Below are positions 8,475 through 17,748 of a DNA stretch of 64,000 nucleotides, piece by piece (position 1 is the stretch's first letter; each line of letters begins with the position of its first letter). The DNA comes from JAMXLO01 sp964427005. GTDB lineage: Bacteria; Pseudomonadota; Alphaproteobacteria; Acetobacterales; Acetobacteraceae. The notes below the pieces were generated by a model. It did not search any database. It had not been told where the DNA came from and saw only the letters and a program-made list of their open reading frames with translations. The stretch covers positions 54,461 through 118,460 of the forward strand of contig CAYRTL010000002.1 in NCBI GenBank assembly GCA_964427005.1, written 5' to 3'. Both the position numbers and the translations under genes were made by a program.

Positions 8475-9890
8475 ATGGCGTTTAATGCTTGGCCCGGGAC
8501 AGGAATTGGTGTCGTGGTTGATACCATCGCCGAAACCCCGCCGGTCTCGACTGATGCAATGCTGCAGCGCGCACTGCTCGACAGTCGGCAGCGCTGGCGT
8601 GACCTTGTGATCATGGCAGCCGACCTCGCTTACGAGATCGATGCCTGGGGCCGCTTTGCTTTCGTTGTCCCAGACCCGGCTCTCGGTTGGTCCGTCGAGA
8701 CGTTGATCGGCCAGCCGGCGGAGCTGCTGCTGGCGAGCGGCATCGGCGTTTTCAACCCTTTTCGCATCACAGCGCCCGTCCATCGGCGTCGCGCGTGGCT
8801 CAAGCGTGCCGATGGCAGCGCAGCAATGGTGGCGTTTTCGGCGGCCCCCTTGTTTGACGCCGAGGGACGCATTGTGGGTGCGCGTGGCATGGGCGTGGAC
8901 CTGACCGAGCTCGATGACGATGCCGGCCGCGTTGCGGCATCGCTCAGGCGTGGCGAGGTCCTGGATCACATCCTGTGGCGGATGGGTCAGGAGGTCATGG
9001 CGCCACGCATGATGCAAGCTGCGCTGGACGCGCTGGTGAACGCGCTGGGCGCCGAAGGCGCGGCGGTGATCGATCTGCGCAGTTCGGCGGAAGACCTGCT
9101 CATTCACCGCGCCGGTGGCGGTGCGGATAAATTGCTGCCGGAAGCGATAGGACTGCTGGCGGAAGCCGACGAACCGGTCGACCTCGTTGCGAAGGATGGA
9201 CGCTTGATCCTGGCGGCGGTGTGCCACACCCGCTTCGGTGCGCATGCCGGCATTGCGCTCTGGCGCTCGCCTGGGTCGCGTGGTTGGGACACCGAAGACA
9301 AGGTGCTGATGCGAACGGCGGCCGGACTGATTCGCATGGTGCTGGAGCATTCGGCGATCCAGCAGGAGATGGCGCGTCAGGCGAGGACCGATCCTCTGAC
9401 CGGGCTGCTGAATCGCCGTGCCTTTTTGGAAGAGATGGCGCGCCACCTCGAACGGCTCGACCGCGAGGACCAGCCTGGAACGCTGATGTTCGCCGATCTG
9501 GACTACTTCAAGCCGATCAACGACCGATTGGGTCACGATAGCGGCGATCAGGTGCTGGTTCTCACGGCGAACATGCTGCGCAACATCGTACGGCCCACTG
9601 ACCTTGTCGCGCGGCTCGGTGGCGATGAGTTCGCATTATGGATGAATGGCGCAGATCACATGACCGCGGCGGAACGCGCTGAACAACTCTGCATCAATGT
9701 GCCACAGGCATTACACGAACTCGTCGGCGACCATGGACCATTGCCAACTGTGTCCGTCGGTATCGCCTCACGGGCTGTCGGCAGCGATGAGCCACTGGAA
9801 AGCCTGCTACGCCGGGCTGACCGCGCAATGTACGAAGTGAAGCGGGGCGGACGTGGTCATTGGCGCGTGGCCAGCGAGGAGGTGGCGTGA
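8475..9890 (+). CDS. Diguanylate cyclase with PAS-like and GAF-like sensor region
   Basis: A 471-residue protein whose C-terminal GGDEF domain has an intact active site, GGDEF at residues 382-386. An inhibitory RxxD site (RPTD at 373-376) lies exactly five residues upstream, so c-di-GMP synthesis with product inhibition is predicted. The N-terminal ~130 residues look like a PAS domain (IVGARGMGVDLTE at its end), followed by a GAF-like region to ~300. No membrane segment is visible, so it should be cytosolic. Its stop overlaps the GTG start of a DUF2336 gene (GTGA), implying that the two proteins work together. ATG 8475 is likely; a later GTG (VVVDTIAE) is possible. Confidence 0.92.
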   Translation: MAFNAWPGTGIGVVVDTIAETPPVSTDAMLQRALLDSRQRWRDLVIMAADLAYEIDAWGRFAFVVPDPALGWSVETLIGQPAELLLASGIGVFNPFRITAPVHRRRAWLKRADGSAAMVAFSAAPLFDAEGRIVGARGMGVDLTELDDDAGRVAASLRRGEVLDHILWRMGQEVMAPRMMQAALDALVNALGAEGAAVIDLRSSAEDLLIHRAGGGADKLLPEAIGLLAEADEPVDLVAKDGRLILAAVCHTRFGAHAGIALWRSPGSRGWDTEDKVLMRTAAGLIRMVLEHSAIQQEMARQARTDPLTGLLNRRAFLEEMARHLERLDREDQPGTLMFADLDYFKPINDRLGHDSGDQVLVLTANMLRNIVRPTDLVARLGGDEFALWMNGADHMTAAERAEQLCINVPQALHELVGDHGPLPTVSVGIASRAVGSDEPLESLLRRADRAMYEVKRGGRGHWRVASEEVA

Positions 9891-11155
9891 ACGGTTTCCA
9901 CCTTCGCGACAAGGAGGTTACCGGCACTCAAAAGCGGAAGCGTCTTAGCACGCAAGAGGCGACCGAGGCTGCACGCGTTCGTTTGAGTGCGGGTGCGCGG
10001 ACGGAGCCTGACGTGTTGTTAGAGCTTGCAAGCGACCCAGCGGTAACCGTGCGTGCGGCATTGGCGCTCAACGTCGCTGCTCCGGCGCAGGCGAATGCGG
10101 TGCTGGCGACCGACGCCGATGAGCGGGTGCGAATTCTGCTGGCGCGTAAACTGGCAATGTTGGCGCCTGGTCTATCGGTGACAGAGCAAGCCCAGCTCTG
10201 CCGTGAGACCTGGGACACGCTCAATGCACTTGTCACCGATACGGCGGTCCGGGTGCGCGCTGTGATCGCAGAGGCGGTCAAGGAATTTCCGGATGCGCCG
10301 CGGGAGCTGGTTCTGCGCCTCGCCGGCGATGCGGAACTGTCGGTTTCAGAGCCGGTCATTCTCCTTTCGCCGCTACTGACGACAGAGGATTTGCTCGCTT
10401 TGGTGACGAAGGCACCGGGTGCCGGGACCGTGCTGGCGGTCGCCCGTCGGGCACAGTTGGAGCCTGCAGTCGCGGATGCGATTGCGGCGACCGCGGATGT
10501 TGCAGCCATTCGGGCGCTGCTCGCCAACTCCTCCGCACAGATTCGCGAAGCGACACTCGACGCGCTGGTGGCGCGGTCAGTCGATCACCCGGACTGGCAT
10601 GAGCCGCTGGTGCGGCGCCCGAGCCTGCCACCGCGCGCCGCCCGAATGCTGTCGGATCTTGTCGCGACACATCTGCTGGCGGAGCTGGCGACACGCGTGG
10701 ATCTTGCACCAAGCTTGGCTGAAGAACTGCGTCACCGGATTGCAGTGCGACTGGCGCGGGACGCACCTGAAGCGCCAAAGCAAGCGGCGGACACCACACC
10801 AGAAGACGCGTTGATTCAGGCCCAGGCGCTAGCTTTGAGCGGCGATCTCGATGAGGAGACACTGCTCACAGCCGCGCGTCGCGGCGAGTGTCGATTCGCA
10901 ATCGCGTTACTCGCAGTTGCAGCTCGTATGCCGGTCGCTGCTGTCGATCGGGCCGCCTCCTTGCGTAGCGCGAAGGGACTTGTAAGTCTGGTATGGAAGG
11001 CGGGTTACACGATGCGCGCCGCCGTCGCATTGCAGGCGCTGCTCGCCCGGCTGGCCCCCGACGCGGTGCTGAAACCAGGCCCCGGCGGTGCGTTCCCGCT
11101 GGCTGTTGAGGAAATGCGCTGGCAATTGGATTTCCTCGGACACATGGGACGCTGA
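9887..11155 (+). CDS. DUF2336 family alpha-helical protein
   Basis: A 422-residue, Ala/Leu-rich, HEAT-like helical protein. The family signature is visible at RVRAVIAEAVKEFPDAPREL followed by SEPVILLSPLLTTEDLLAL. DUF2336 proteins are largely confined to Alphaproteobacteria and have no settled biochemical role. GTG 9887 has AGGAGG just upstream and overlaps the stop of the diguanylate cyclase gene, so the pair is translationally coupled. A role in c-di-GMP or envelope signalling is inferred from this pairing only. Confidence 0.85.
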   Translation: MNGFHLRDKEVTGTQKRKRLSTQEATEAARVRLSAGARTEPDVLLELASDPAVTVRAALALNVAAPAQANAVLATDADERVRILLARKLAMLAPGLSVTEQAQLCRETWDTLNALVTDTAVRVRAVIAEAVKEFPDAPRELVLRLAGDAELSVSEPVILLSPLLTTEDLLALVTKAPGAGTVLAVARRAQLEPAVADAIAATADVAAIRALLANSSAQIREATLDALVARSVDHPDWHEPLVRRPSLPPRAARMLSDLVATHLLAELATRVDLAPSLAEELRHRIAVRLARDAPEAPKQAADTTPEDALIQAQALALSGDLDEETLLTAARRGECRFAIALLAVAARMPVAAVDRAASLRSAKGLVSLVWKAGYTMRAAVALQALLARLAPDAVLKPGPGGAFPLAVEEMRWQLDFLGHMGR

Positions 11156-11179
11156 CCGGCTCTGCTTCCCTGGAGGTGC

Positions 11180-11770
11180 TTACTGCTGGCTTGGATCGAT
11201 CCACCCGATGTTGCCGTCGCTGCGGCGATACACGACGTTGAGCTCCCCAGTCGTGCTGTTGCGGAACATCAGCACGGGCTGATCGGCCAGATCCATTCGC
11301 ATCACTGCTTCACTCACTGACAGCAGACTGATCTCAGTGAGCTGCTCGGCGATGACTGTGGCATGGGCTGCTGCCGCGCCGTCGCCATTACCGGCCCGCG
11401 CAGTCGCTTCATCTTCCTGGCGCAGGACGTACTGACGCGCGGCCTCGGGCCGCTCGCGATTGGCGCTGTCACGGGCATGCTCGTTCACCCGGCGCCGGTA
11501 TCGCCGCAGCCGTTTGGCGATATGCTCCGCGGCATCATCGAACGCCGCATTGGCATCCGCCGCCTCGCCCTCGCCGCGCAATCGTAGCCCGCGGCCAGCA
11601 TGCACATTGATATCGCAGGTGAAGAAACTTCGCGCGCGACTGAAAGTGACGTGCGCCTCCAACGCATGGTCAAAATACTTGCTGGCAATGACGTCCATGT
11701 GATCCGAGACGCGGGTGCGCAAAGCATCCGAGAGCTCGACCTGCTTGCCCGAAACGGTGATCTGCATCAT
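11180..11770 (-). CDS. hpf: Long-form ribosome hibernation promoting factor
   Basis: At 196 residues this is the long HPF type, which promotes 100S ribosome dimers in stationary phase. The N-terminal RaiA-like domain (ITVSGKQVELSDALRTRV, with the basic RLRRYRRRVNEH patch) is joined by a variable linker to the C-terminal dimerisation domain (VLMFRNSTTGELNVVYRR...IGWIDP). It lies 57 bases downstream of rpoN, the usual alphaproteobacterial position, and could be co-transcribed with it. Confidence 0.95.
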   Translation of the reverse strand: MMQITVSGKQVELSDALRTRVSDHMDVIASKYFDHALEAHVTFSRARSFFTCDINVHAGRGLRLRGEGEAADANAAFDDAAEHIAKRLRRYRRRVNEHARDSANRERPEAARQYVLRQEDEATARAGNGDGAAAAHATVIAEQLTEISLLSVSEAVMRMDLADQPVLMFRNSTTGELNVVYRRSDGNIGWIDPSQQ

Positions 11771-11827
11771 GCCTCTCCCAGACCACGAAAACGACGGGAC
11801 CGACCTGACCGCTGGGCTTGCCCTCGA

Positions 11828-13327
11828 TCAGACCAGCACAGCTTTCTCCCGCCGGCGCTGCACCGAGTTGGGGATGCGCAGCGCCTCCCGGTATTTGGCC
11901 ACGGTCCGCCGGGCGATGTCCACGCCCTCGTCACGTAGGGCTGCCACGATTGCATCGTCGGAGAGGATTCCGTCCGCCGCCTCCGCGCCGATCAGCGCCC
12001 GAATGCGGAAGCGTACCGCTTCGGCACTGTGATTCTCACCATCCGTACCTGAGATCGCCGTGGTGAAGAAATACTTAAGCTCGAATGTTCCGCGCGGGGT
12101 GGCGATGTATTTGTTCGCCGTCACGCGGCTCACCGTGCTCTCATGCATCTCCACTGCCTCCGCGATATCGCGAAGGATGAGTGGCCGCAGATGTGCGACG
12201 CCGTGACGCATAAAACCATCCTGTTGGCGGATGATCTCAGCCGCCACCTTCAAGATCGTCTGTGCACGCTGCTGCAGCGAACGCACCAGCCAATTCGCGC
12301 TTGCGAGCTGCTCGGAAAGAAACAGCCGGTCTTCCTTGCGCGCACGCGGCGCGACACGCGCATAGAAGCGTTCGTTCACCAGCAGACGCGGCATGGTGTC
12401 GGGATTGAGCTCGATCAGCCAGTCGCCCCCAGGGCTGGTGCGCATCAGAATATCCGGAATGACCAGCTGCACCGGCGCTGAGTCATAGTTCGCTGCCGGT
12501 TTTGGATCGAGTTTACGGATCTCGCTGATCATGTCCCCGAGATCGTCGGCGTCCACACCGCAGATCGAGCCGAGGCGGCGGAGGTCACGTCGCGCCAGAA
12601 GATCAAGATTGTCCAGCAACGCTGCCATGGCCGGATCGAGCCTGTTGTTTTCGGCGAGCTGAACGGCCAGACACTCCTTCAGATCACGCGCGAACAGCCC
12701 GACCGGATCAAACCGCATCATGCGCGTCCGCACGGCTTCGACACGCTCAAGCGGAATCGCCATTGCCGCTGCGATGGCTGCGGGGTCGGCAGTCAGGCGA
12801 CCGGCCGGGCACAGCAATGCGATCAGATGTGCCCCGATCACGCGATCGACCGGATCAGAAAATGACAGCCGAAGCTGCTCACTCAAATGCTCGCGCAGCG
12901 GTTGCCGTCCGTCTGCAACGTCCTCGATGCCGCGGTCATCGTCCTCAAAGTCGTGCCCGCCGCCACGGCTAGCGGTCCCGAAGGAGAAAGGAGCACCATC
13001 CGCCACACCGCCCGCGTCATAGGTGTCGCCGAAGTCCACATCGAGTGGCGCGGCAGTCTCCGCCGGCAGCGTATCGGCCTGCGCGAGCTGTGCCGCATCG
13101 ACGGTCTCACTGATGCGTTCCGGCATCTGGTCGGGCGCGGCAGCTTCGGTCGCGGGCAATTCGGTGCTGTCGTCACGTTCGAGCAGCGGATTCCGCTCGA
13201 GTTCCTCCTCGACGAAATTCGCCACCTCGACGTTGGAATACTGCAGCAGCTTGATGGCCTGACGCAGTTGCGGCGTCATGACGAGAGTCTGAGTCTGCCG
13301 AAGATCGAGGCGCGGGCCTAAAGCCAT
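11828..13327 (-). CDS. rpoN: RNA polymerase sigma-54 factor
   Basis: A 499-residue sigma-54. Region I, which contacts activators, is Gln/Leu-rich (LDLRQTQTLVMTPQLRQAIK). An acidic, variable region II spans roughly residues 50-140. The core-binding and DNA-binding regions follow, and the RpoN box ARRTVAKYREALRIPNS is near the C-terminus. It directs transcription from -24/-12 promoters with AAA+ activators. It sits between lptB and hpf. A 92-base gap separates it from lptB, so it may have its own promoter as well. Confidence 0.97.
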   Translation of the reverse strand: MALGPRLDLRQTQTLVMTPQLRQAIKLLQYSNVEVANFVEEELERNPLLERDDSTELPATEAAAPDQMPERISETVDAAQLAQADTLPAETAAPLDVDFGDTYDAGGVADGAPFSFGTASRGGGHDFEDDDRGIEDVADGRQPLREHLSEQLRLSFSDPVDRVIGAHLIALLCPAGRLTADPAAIAAAMAIPLERVEAVRTRMMRFDPVGLFARDLKECLAVQLAENNRLDPAMAALLDNLDLLARRDLRRLGSICGVDADDLGDMISEIRKLDPKPAANYDSAPVQLVIPDILMRTSPGGDWLIELNPDTMPRLLVNERFYARVAPRARKEDRLFLSEQLASANWLVRSLQQRAQTILKVAAEIIRQQDGFMRHGVAHLRPLILRDIAEAVEMHESTVSRVTANKYIATPRGTFELKYFFTTAISGTDGENHSAEAVRFRIRALIGAEAADGILSDDAIVAALRDEGVDIARRTVAKYREALRIPNSVQRRREKAVLV

Positions 13328-13419
13328 GATGACGGCCCGATACGTGTTGTGGCGACCTGATCCATACGGATCGGCATGTTAGAGAGACGAGACCAACAAA
13401 TGGTTCACGCCCGCTCGCA

Positions 13420-14199
13420 TCAGAGACTGAATCTCTCACCCAGATAGACGCGGCGCACATCCTCGTGTGCGACCACTTCGTCCGGACGGCCCTCCATCAG
13501 CATCTGCCCATCATGCATGATGTATGCACGGTCGATGATACCCAGTGTCTCGCGAACATTATGATCGGTAATCAGCACGCCGATGCCGCGATCCTTTAAA
13601 TGTGAAACGAGATCGCGGATCTCGTTCACGGCAATCGGATCGATGCCTGCCAGAGGTTCATCGAGCAGGATGTAGGCAGGCTGGGTCGCCAGCGCGCGCG
13701 CAATCTCCACCCTTCGCCGCTCGCCGCCTGAAAGCGCCAGCGCCGGCGTCCGCCGCAGATGACCGATGCCAAACTCGGCCAGCAACTCGTCGAGCATCAG
13801 GTCGCGCTTGTCGGCGTCGGGCTCGACGACCTCCAGCGCTGCCATCACGTTCTGTTCCACGTTCAAGCCGCGGAATACACTGGCCTCCTGCGGCAGATAA
13901 CCGATGCCGAGCCGCGCGCGCCGGTACATCGGTAGGCTGGTGATATCGGCACCATCCAGGCTGATCGAGCCGGTATCCGGCTTAACCAGACCGACGATCA
14001 TATAGAATGTCGTGGTCTTGCCTGCGCCATTCGGTCCAAGCAGCCCGACCGCTTCCCCACGCCGCAGTTGGATCGTGACGTTCCGCACCACGGGCCGCTT
14101 CTTGTACGTCTTGCCGACTCCGCGAGCTGCCAGACCCGCTCCGCCGGTGAGGACGCGCAGCTCCGATGCCGGCCGTGGTTCCCCGCGCATCTCGTTCAT
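13420..14199 (-). CDS. lptB: LPS export ABC transporter ATP-binding protein
   Basis: The ATPase that powers LptB2FG extraction of lipopolysaccharide from the inner membrane. Walker A GPNGAGKT is at residues 55-62, the signature is LSGGERRR, and Walker B with catalytic Glu is ILLDEPLAGID. The 259-residue protein carries an N-terminal extension of about 20 residues relative to E. coli LptB. The start codon overlaps the lptA stop by four bases. Confidence 0.97.
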   Translation of the reverse strand: MNEMRGEPRPASELRVLTGGAGLAARGVGKTYKKRPVVRNVTIQLRRGEAVGLLGPNGAGKTTTFYMIVGLVKPDTGSISLDGADITSLPMYRRARLGIGYLPQEASVFRGLNVEQNVMAALEVVEPDADKRDLMLDELLAEFGIGHLRRTPALALSGGERRRVEIARALATQPAYILLDEPLAGIDPIAVNEIRDLVSHLKDRGIGVLITDHNVRETLGIIDRAYIMHDGQMLMEGRPDEVVAHEDVRRVYLGERFSL

Positions 14200-15131
14200 T
14201 TCGGTTTCCCCGCAGGCGCTTGTCCGCCCAACTGCTGATTGCTCTCGTCGTTTGGTAACACCAGGCCCTGTACGCGCGCGCCCGTTCCCGCCAGCAGACG
14301 GGCGATGCCAGTCTTCATGTTGACCTCGGCTTCGGAGCCGTCGAGTTGGTTCTGGCCGCGCGTGATACGGACGCGCCCGGCGAGTCTGGCGATCCCGGTC
14401 TCAGGCACATAGACCGCTCGATCACCGATAGCGGTATCGGCCACAGTACGGACCACCACATTGCCGAACGCTTCGACTTTCTCCAGCTTGCCCGAGGCCG
14501 CCAGCGGGTCATCGTTTGCCGGTGGCTTGGCTGCTGCCTTGCTCGCCGCCGCAGGCTGCGCCGGAGACTCTGCCGTGTACGCAACCAGTGTATCGGCCGC
14601 GAGCCGTCTCGCGTCATTGGTGACCACGACGGCGTTGCCGCGCGCCACTGCCATGTGCTTCTGCGACCAGTATTCCAGACTGTCGCGCGCCGTCAGCACC
14701 TCATTTGGGGTCGTCAGCTTGAGGGCCCGACCTGTCACGACCAGTACCGCCTGATCCATGTCATAGATCGCGCGGTCTCCTTCCACCTGATCGGTTGTCG
14801 TGAAGATGTGGACGTTGCCTTCAGCCTGGACGCGGTAGATTTCATTGCCTCCAGTGTCTGGCCCGTTAATCGCTGCCTGCGGTGCTGACGGTGCTGACGG
14901 ATCTTTCGGACGGTAGAAGGCAATCAGCCGATCGGCTGTGACCGTCACGTTCTCTCGGACTGCGCGGGCTTTGCCGCTGGCAATCACCTCGCGCTGCTCC
15001 TGTCGCCATTCAATGCCGTCACTGGCTGTGATCGCGATGGGCCCACCATGCGAGAGGTCCAACTGCTGCGCTTGGCTCGGCGCCGGCATCCCGATGGCCG
15101 CCAATGCGCCGATCAGTACGAGAGACCTCAC
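14196..15131 (-). CDS. lptA: LPS transport periplasmic protein
   Basis: A 311-residue OstA-domain protein forming the periplasmic bridge for LPS. A signal peptide is evident (start MRSLVLIGALAAIGMPAPS, cleavage near AQA-QQ). The mature part has beta-jellyroll repeats (VIASGKARAVRENVTVTADR; FGNVVVRTVADTAIGDRAVY). It is longer than E. coli LptA because of Ala/Pro-rich insertions (AAASKAAAKPPANDDP). It overlaps both lptC and lptB by four bases. Confidence 0.92.
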   Translation of the reverse strand: MRSLVLIGALAAIGMPAPSQAQQLDLSHGGPIAITASDGIEWRQEQREVIASGKARAVRENVTVTADRLIAFYRPKDPSAPSAPQAAINGPDTGGNEIYRVQAEGNVHIFTTTDQVEGDRAIYDMDQAVLVVTGRALKLTTPNEVLTARDSLEYWSQKHMAVARGNAVVVTNDARRLAADTLVAYTAESPAQPAAASKAAAKPPANDDPLAASGKLEKVEAFGNVVVRTVADTAIGDRAVYVPETGIARLAGRVRITRGQNQLDGSEAEVNMKTGIARLLAGTGARVQGLVLPNDESNQQLGGQAPAGKPK

Positions 15132-15814
15132 GGCGTGCCGCCGTTTAGCACCAGATGGGCGGGGCCGGTGAACAGTACGGCGGCTCCCTTGTCCGTAACG
15201 GTGAAGCCCTGGGCTTCCAGGGTACCAAACGGACCTTCGGCGTGTGTTGGTTCCGAGCCCGCCGCCGCACCGTTCTTCAGGTCAAGCGACGCGCTGTTGG
15301 TAACCATAGTCGTACCGTCATCGCGGTACAGCGTGACATCGTGCGACAGGTCCAGTTGGTTGCTGTGCTGCAGGAACACGCCGTCCTTCGCCTGCAACAT
15401 CAGCCAGGTACCGTCAGTCAGAGTGATGTCGGCCTTCACCATGGTCAGGTTGATACGGTCCGGTCCATCCTGTTGAGCCGTTTTCGCCGTGACGGTGTAC
15501 GGCCGGCCGTGCTCGTCCACCCCGCGGTACCGCGCGTCTGTGACCGTCGCGCCTCCCAGCTCGTTGCTGACCCGCTGATAGGCAATCCGCGCGTTGTCGC
15601 TCAGACGGCCGATCTCCGGCCAGAGCGCGATCGACGCAAGCAGCAACAAGGCCAGCAAGGGCAGCAGCCATTTGGTCAAGGTGATGACCAGACGGCGCCG
15701 CGCGAGCCCGCCGGGAGAGGGCGGACGACGGACACGCGCGGCCGCTGCGGCCACGAGCTGGTGGCCGGGTCTGCGGCCGGGACCAGGCCGGATGGGGATA
15801 GGGCTGACGCTCAT
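15128..15814 (-). CDS. lptC: LPS export inner-membrane protein
   Basis: A 228-residue bitopic protein. One transmembrane helix near residues 45-65 (LTKWLLPLLALLLLASIAL) is preceded by an Arg/Pro-rich cytosolic tail. The periplasmic part is an LptC-type jellyroll (GVDEHGRPYTVTAKTAQQ; DGVFLQHSNQLDLSHDV). It hands LPS from LptFG to LptA. Four-base overlaps with both kdsD and lptA place it inside one translationally coupled operon. Confidence 0.92.
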   Translation of the reverse strand: MSVSPIPIRPGPGRRPGHQLVAAAAARVRRPPSPGGLARRRLVITLTKWLLPLLALLLLASIALWPEIGRLSDNARIAYQRVSNELGGATVTDARYRGVDEHGRPYTVTAKTAQQDGPDRINLTMVKADITLTDGTWLMLQAKDGVFLQHSNQLDLSHDVTLYRDDGTTMVTNSASLDLKNGAAAGSEPTHAEGPFGTLEAQGFTVTDKGAAVLFTGPAHLVLNGGTP

Positions 15815-16821
15815 GCGATGCCGGCCCGCAGCAGGTCGTGGATATGCAGGATGCCGATCGGGCAGCCGACAGCATCGACCACGAAAAGGCTGGTGATCGG
15901 ACGCTCCCGTGCATTCATGGCGTAAACGGCTTCGGCCGCGAGAGCATCCGGGGAAATGACGCGAGGGGAACGCGTCATGATGTCGCGCACGCGACGGGAC
16001 AGCAGGTCAGGACCCATTGCTCGCCGCAGGTCACCGTCTGTGACGATCCCGACGAGGCGATCTGCCGCATCGACCACACCGAGACAGCCGAAGCGCTTCT
16101 CCGTCATCAGCAGCAGAGCCTGGTCCATGGCCGTGTCCGGCGGGGCAAGCGGGAGCGATTCACCGGTGTGCATCAGGTCGCCGACGCGCTTTAGACGCGT
16201 CCCCAGGCGGCCGCCTGGGTGGAACTGGTGAAAGTCGGCTGCGGTGAAGCCGCGGCGGGTCAGCAGCGCGACCGCAAGCGCGTCGCCGAGAGCTATCTGC
16301 ATTGTCGTGGAAGTTGTCGGTGCCAAGCCCATTGGGCAGGCTTCCGCGGCGGAGGGCAAGGTGAGGGCGATATCGGCGGCCTTCGCCAAGGCCGAATTGG
16401 CCCGGGCGGTAATGGCGACCAGGGGAAGGGCGAAGCGGCGGGAATGGGCAACCAGGTCGGCCAGTTCGACCGTTTCGCCCGAGTTGGAGAGCGCGAGCAC
16501 GGCGTCGCCGGGCACGATCATGCCCAGGTCGCCGTGGGAGGCCTCGGCGGGATGCACGAATAGGGCTGGCGTGCCGGTCGAGGCCAGCGTTGCCGCAATC
16601 TTACGGGCGACGTGCCCGGATTTTCCCATTCCCGACACCACGACCCGGCCGGGGGCGCTTGCCAGGAGATCGAGTGCCCGGCCGAAACTGCTATCCAATA
16701 CCTTTGCGAGCGCGCGCAAGCCATCGGCCTCTGTGCGCAGCACCGCCCGGGCGACCTCCAGATCGCCCTGGTGCGACAGATCCCCCTCGAGAGAGGCGGC
16801 CTTCAGGACTGCATTCTGCAT
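15811..16821 (-). CDS. kdsD: Arabinose-5-phosphate isomerase (KpsF/GutQ family)
   Basis: Converts ribulose 5-phosphate to arabinose 5-phosphate, the first committed step to Kdo for LPS. The ~336-residue protein has an N-terminal SIS domain (VVVSGMGKSGHVARKIAATL; LALSNSGETVELADL) and a tandem CBS pair at the C-terminus (MTEKRFGCLGVVDAADRL; MTRSPRVISPDALAAEAV). I chose ATG 16821 (MQNAVLKAAS); the frame is open further upstream but overlaps the rnd-like gene. It is followed by lptC-lptA-lptB, which fits its role in LPS. Confidence 0.94.
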   Translation of the reverse strand: MQNAVLKAASLEGDLSHQGDLEVARAVLRTEADGLRALAKVLDSSFGRALDLLASAPGRVVVSGMGKSGHVARKIAATLASTGTPALFVHPAEASHGDLGMIVPGDAVLALSNSGETVELADLVAHSRRFALPLVAITARANSALAKAADIALTLPSAAEACPMGLAPTTSTTMQIALGDALAVALLTRRGFTAADFHQFHPGGRLGTRLKRVGDLMHTGESLPLAPPDTAMDQALLLMTEKRFGCLGVVDAADRLVGIVTDGDLRRAMGPDLLSRRVRDIMTRSPRVISPDALAAEAVYAMNARERPITSLFVVDAVGCPIGILHIHDLLRAGIA

Positions 16822-16909
16822 GCGGGAGCTCTTTTGACCGCCCACGGCTATGGGGTCAACCACAACGCGCGCCCTTGACAAGAATCGTGCCACTCCTGCG
16901 GCAGTGAAT

Positions 16910-17563
16910 TCAGTGGGCAAAAATGTCGGGCTGCTCATACCCCAGCAAGTCGAGTCGGGCGCGAGCCGGCAGGAAGGCAAAGCACGCATCGGCCAGATCG
17001 CGGCGGCCCTCCCGGATCAGCAGCGCCTCCAGCTTGGCCCAGAGCGCGTGCAGGTGCAGCACGTCCGATGCAGCGTAGGCGAGTTGCTCAGGGCTCAGCT
17101 CGACGGCTCCCCAGTCGGAGGTCTGCTGCTGCTTCGACAGGTCGATCCCGAGCAATTCCTTGCACAGGTCCTTGAGGCCGTGCCGGTCGGTGAAGGTACG
17201 CGTCAGGCGGGCGGCGATCTTGGTGCAGCGCACCGGCGCGACCGTGATGCCGAGGGCATGTTGCAGCACCGCGACATCGAACCGGGCGAAGTGCATCAGT
17301 TTGACGGTGGCAGGATCAGCGAGCAGGCGGGCCAAATTCGGGCAGTGATAGCCGCGGCCCCCGAGAGAAGGCGGGATAAGCTGGACGAGGTGGGCGTGCC
17401 CGTCCCCGGCGGAAAGCTGCACCAGGCAAAGCCGGTCCCGATGCGGGTTGAGCCCCATAGTTTCCGTGTCCACCGCGACCACTGGGCCAAGCGATACCGT
17501 ATCCGGCAGATCGTCCTTGTGCAGGTGGATGGTGGCGCCGGGTATGAACTGGGTGCTGCTCAT
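16910..17563 (-). CDS. rnd: Ribonuclease D-like 3'-5' exonuclease
   Basis: A 217-residue DEDDy exonuclease. Exo I is VAVDTETMGL (Asp, Glu), Exo II lies around FARFDVAVL, and Exo III is YAASDVLHL with the Tyr that defines the DEDDy class. There is no HRDC domain, so it is the short form common in Alphaproteobacteria rather than full-length RNase D. It probably acts in tRNA or small-RNA 3' maturation, and it lies just 8 bases from tRNA-Leu on the same strand. The rnd symbol is by family. Confidence 0.88.
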   Translation of the reverse strand: MSSTQFIPGATIHLHKDDLPDTVSLGPVVAVDTETMGLNPHRDRLCLVQLSAGDGHAHLVQLIPPSLGGRGYHCPNLARLLADPATVKLMHFARFDVAVLQHALGITVAPVRCTKIAARLTRTFTDRHGLKDLCKELLGIDLSKQQQTSDWGAVELSPEQLAYAASDVLHLHALWAKLEALLIREGRRDLADACFAFLPARARLDLLGYEQPDIFAH

Positions 17564-17571
17564 GCGTCCTA

Positions 17572-17658
17572 TGGTGCCCAGGAGAAGACTCGAACTTCCA
17601 CGACCTTGCGGCCACAGGTACCTGAAACCTGCGCGTCTACCAATTCCGCCACCTGGGC
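17572..17658 (-). tRNA. tRNA-Leu, anticodon CAG
   Basis: On the minus strand the 87-nt sequence starts GCCCAGG and ends CCTGGGC-A-CCA, giving a perfect 7-bp acceptor stem with encoded CCA. The D-arm (GGCGGAATTGGTAGACGC) and the anticodon stem CAGGT/ACCTG around loop TTCAGGT give anticodon CAG (positions 17622-17624). A long type II variable arm follows, as in leucine tRNAs, then a T-arm containing GTTCGAGTC. Confidence 0.97.
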
Positions 17659-17748
17659 AACGTGGTGTCCCGCTATGCGGCGCGGGCTCAGCGGTAGGGC
17701 GCGCGATGTAGCCCCCGCGGGACGGCGCGTCAACGGCATGTGCAGCGG

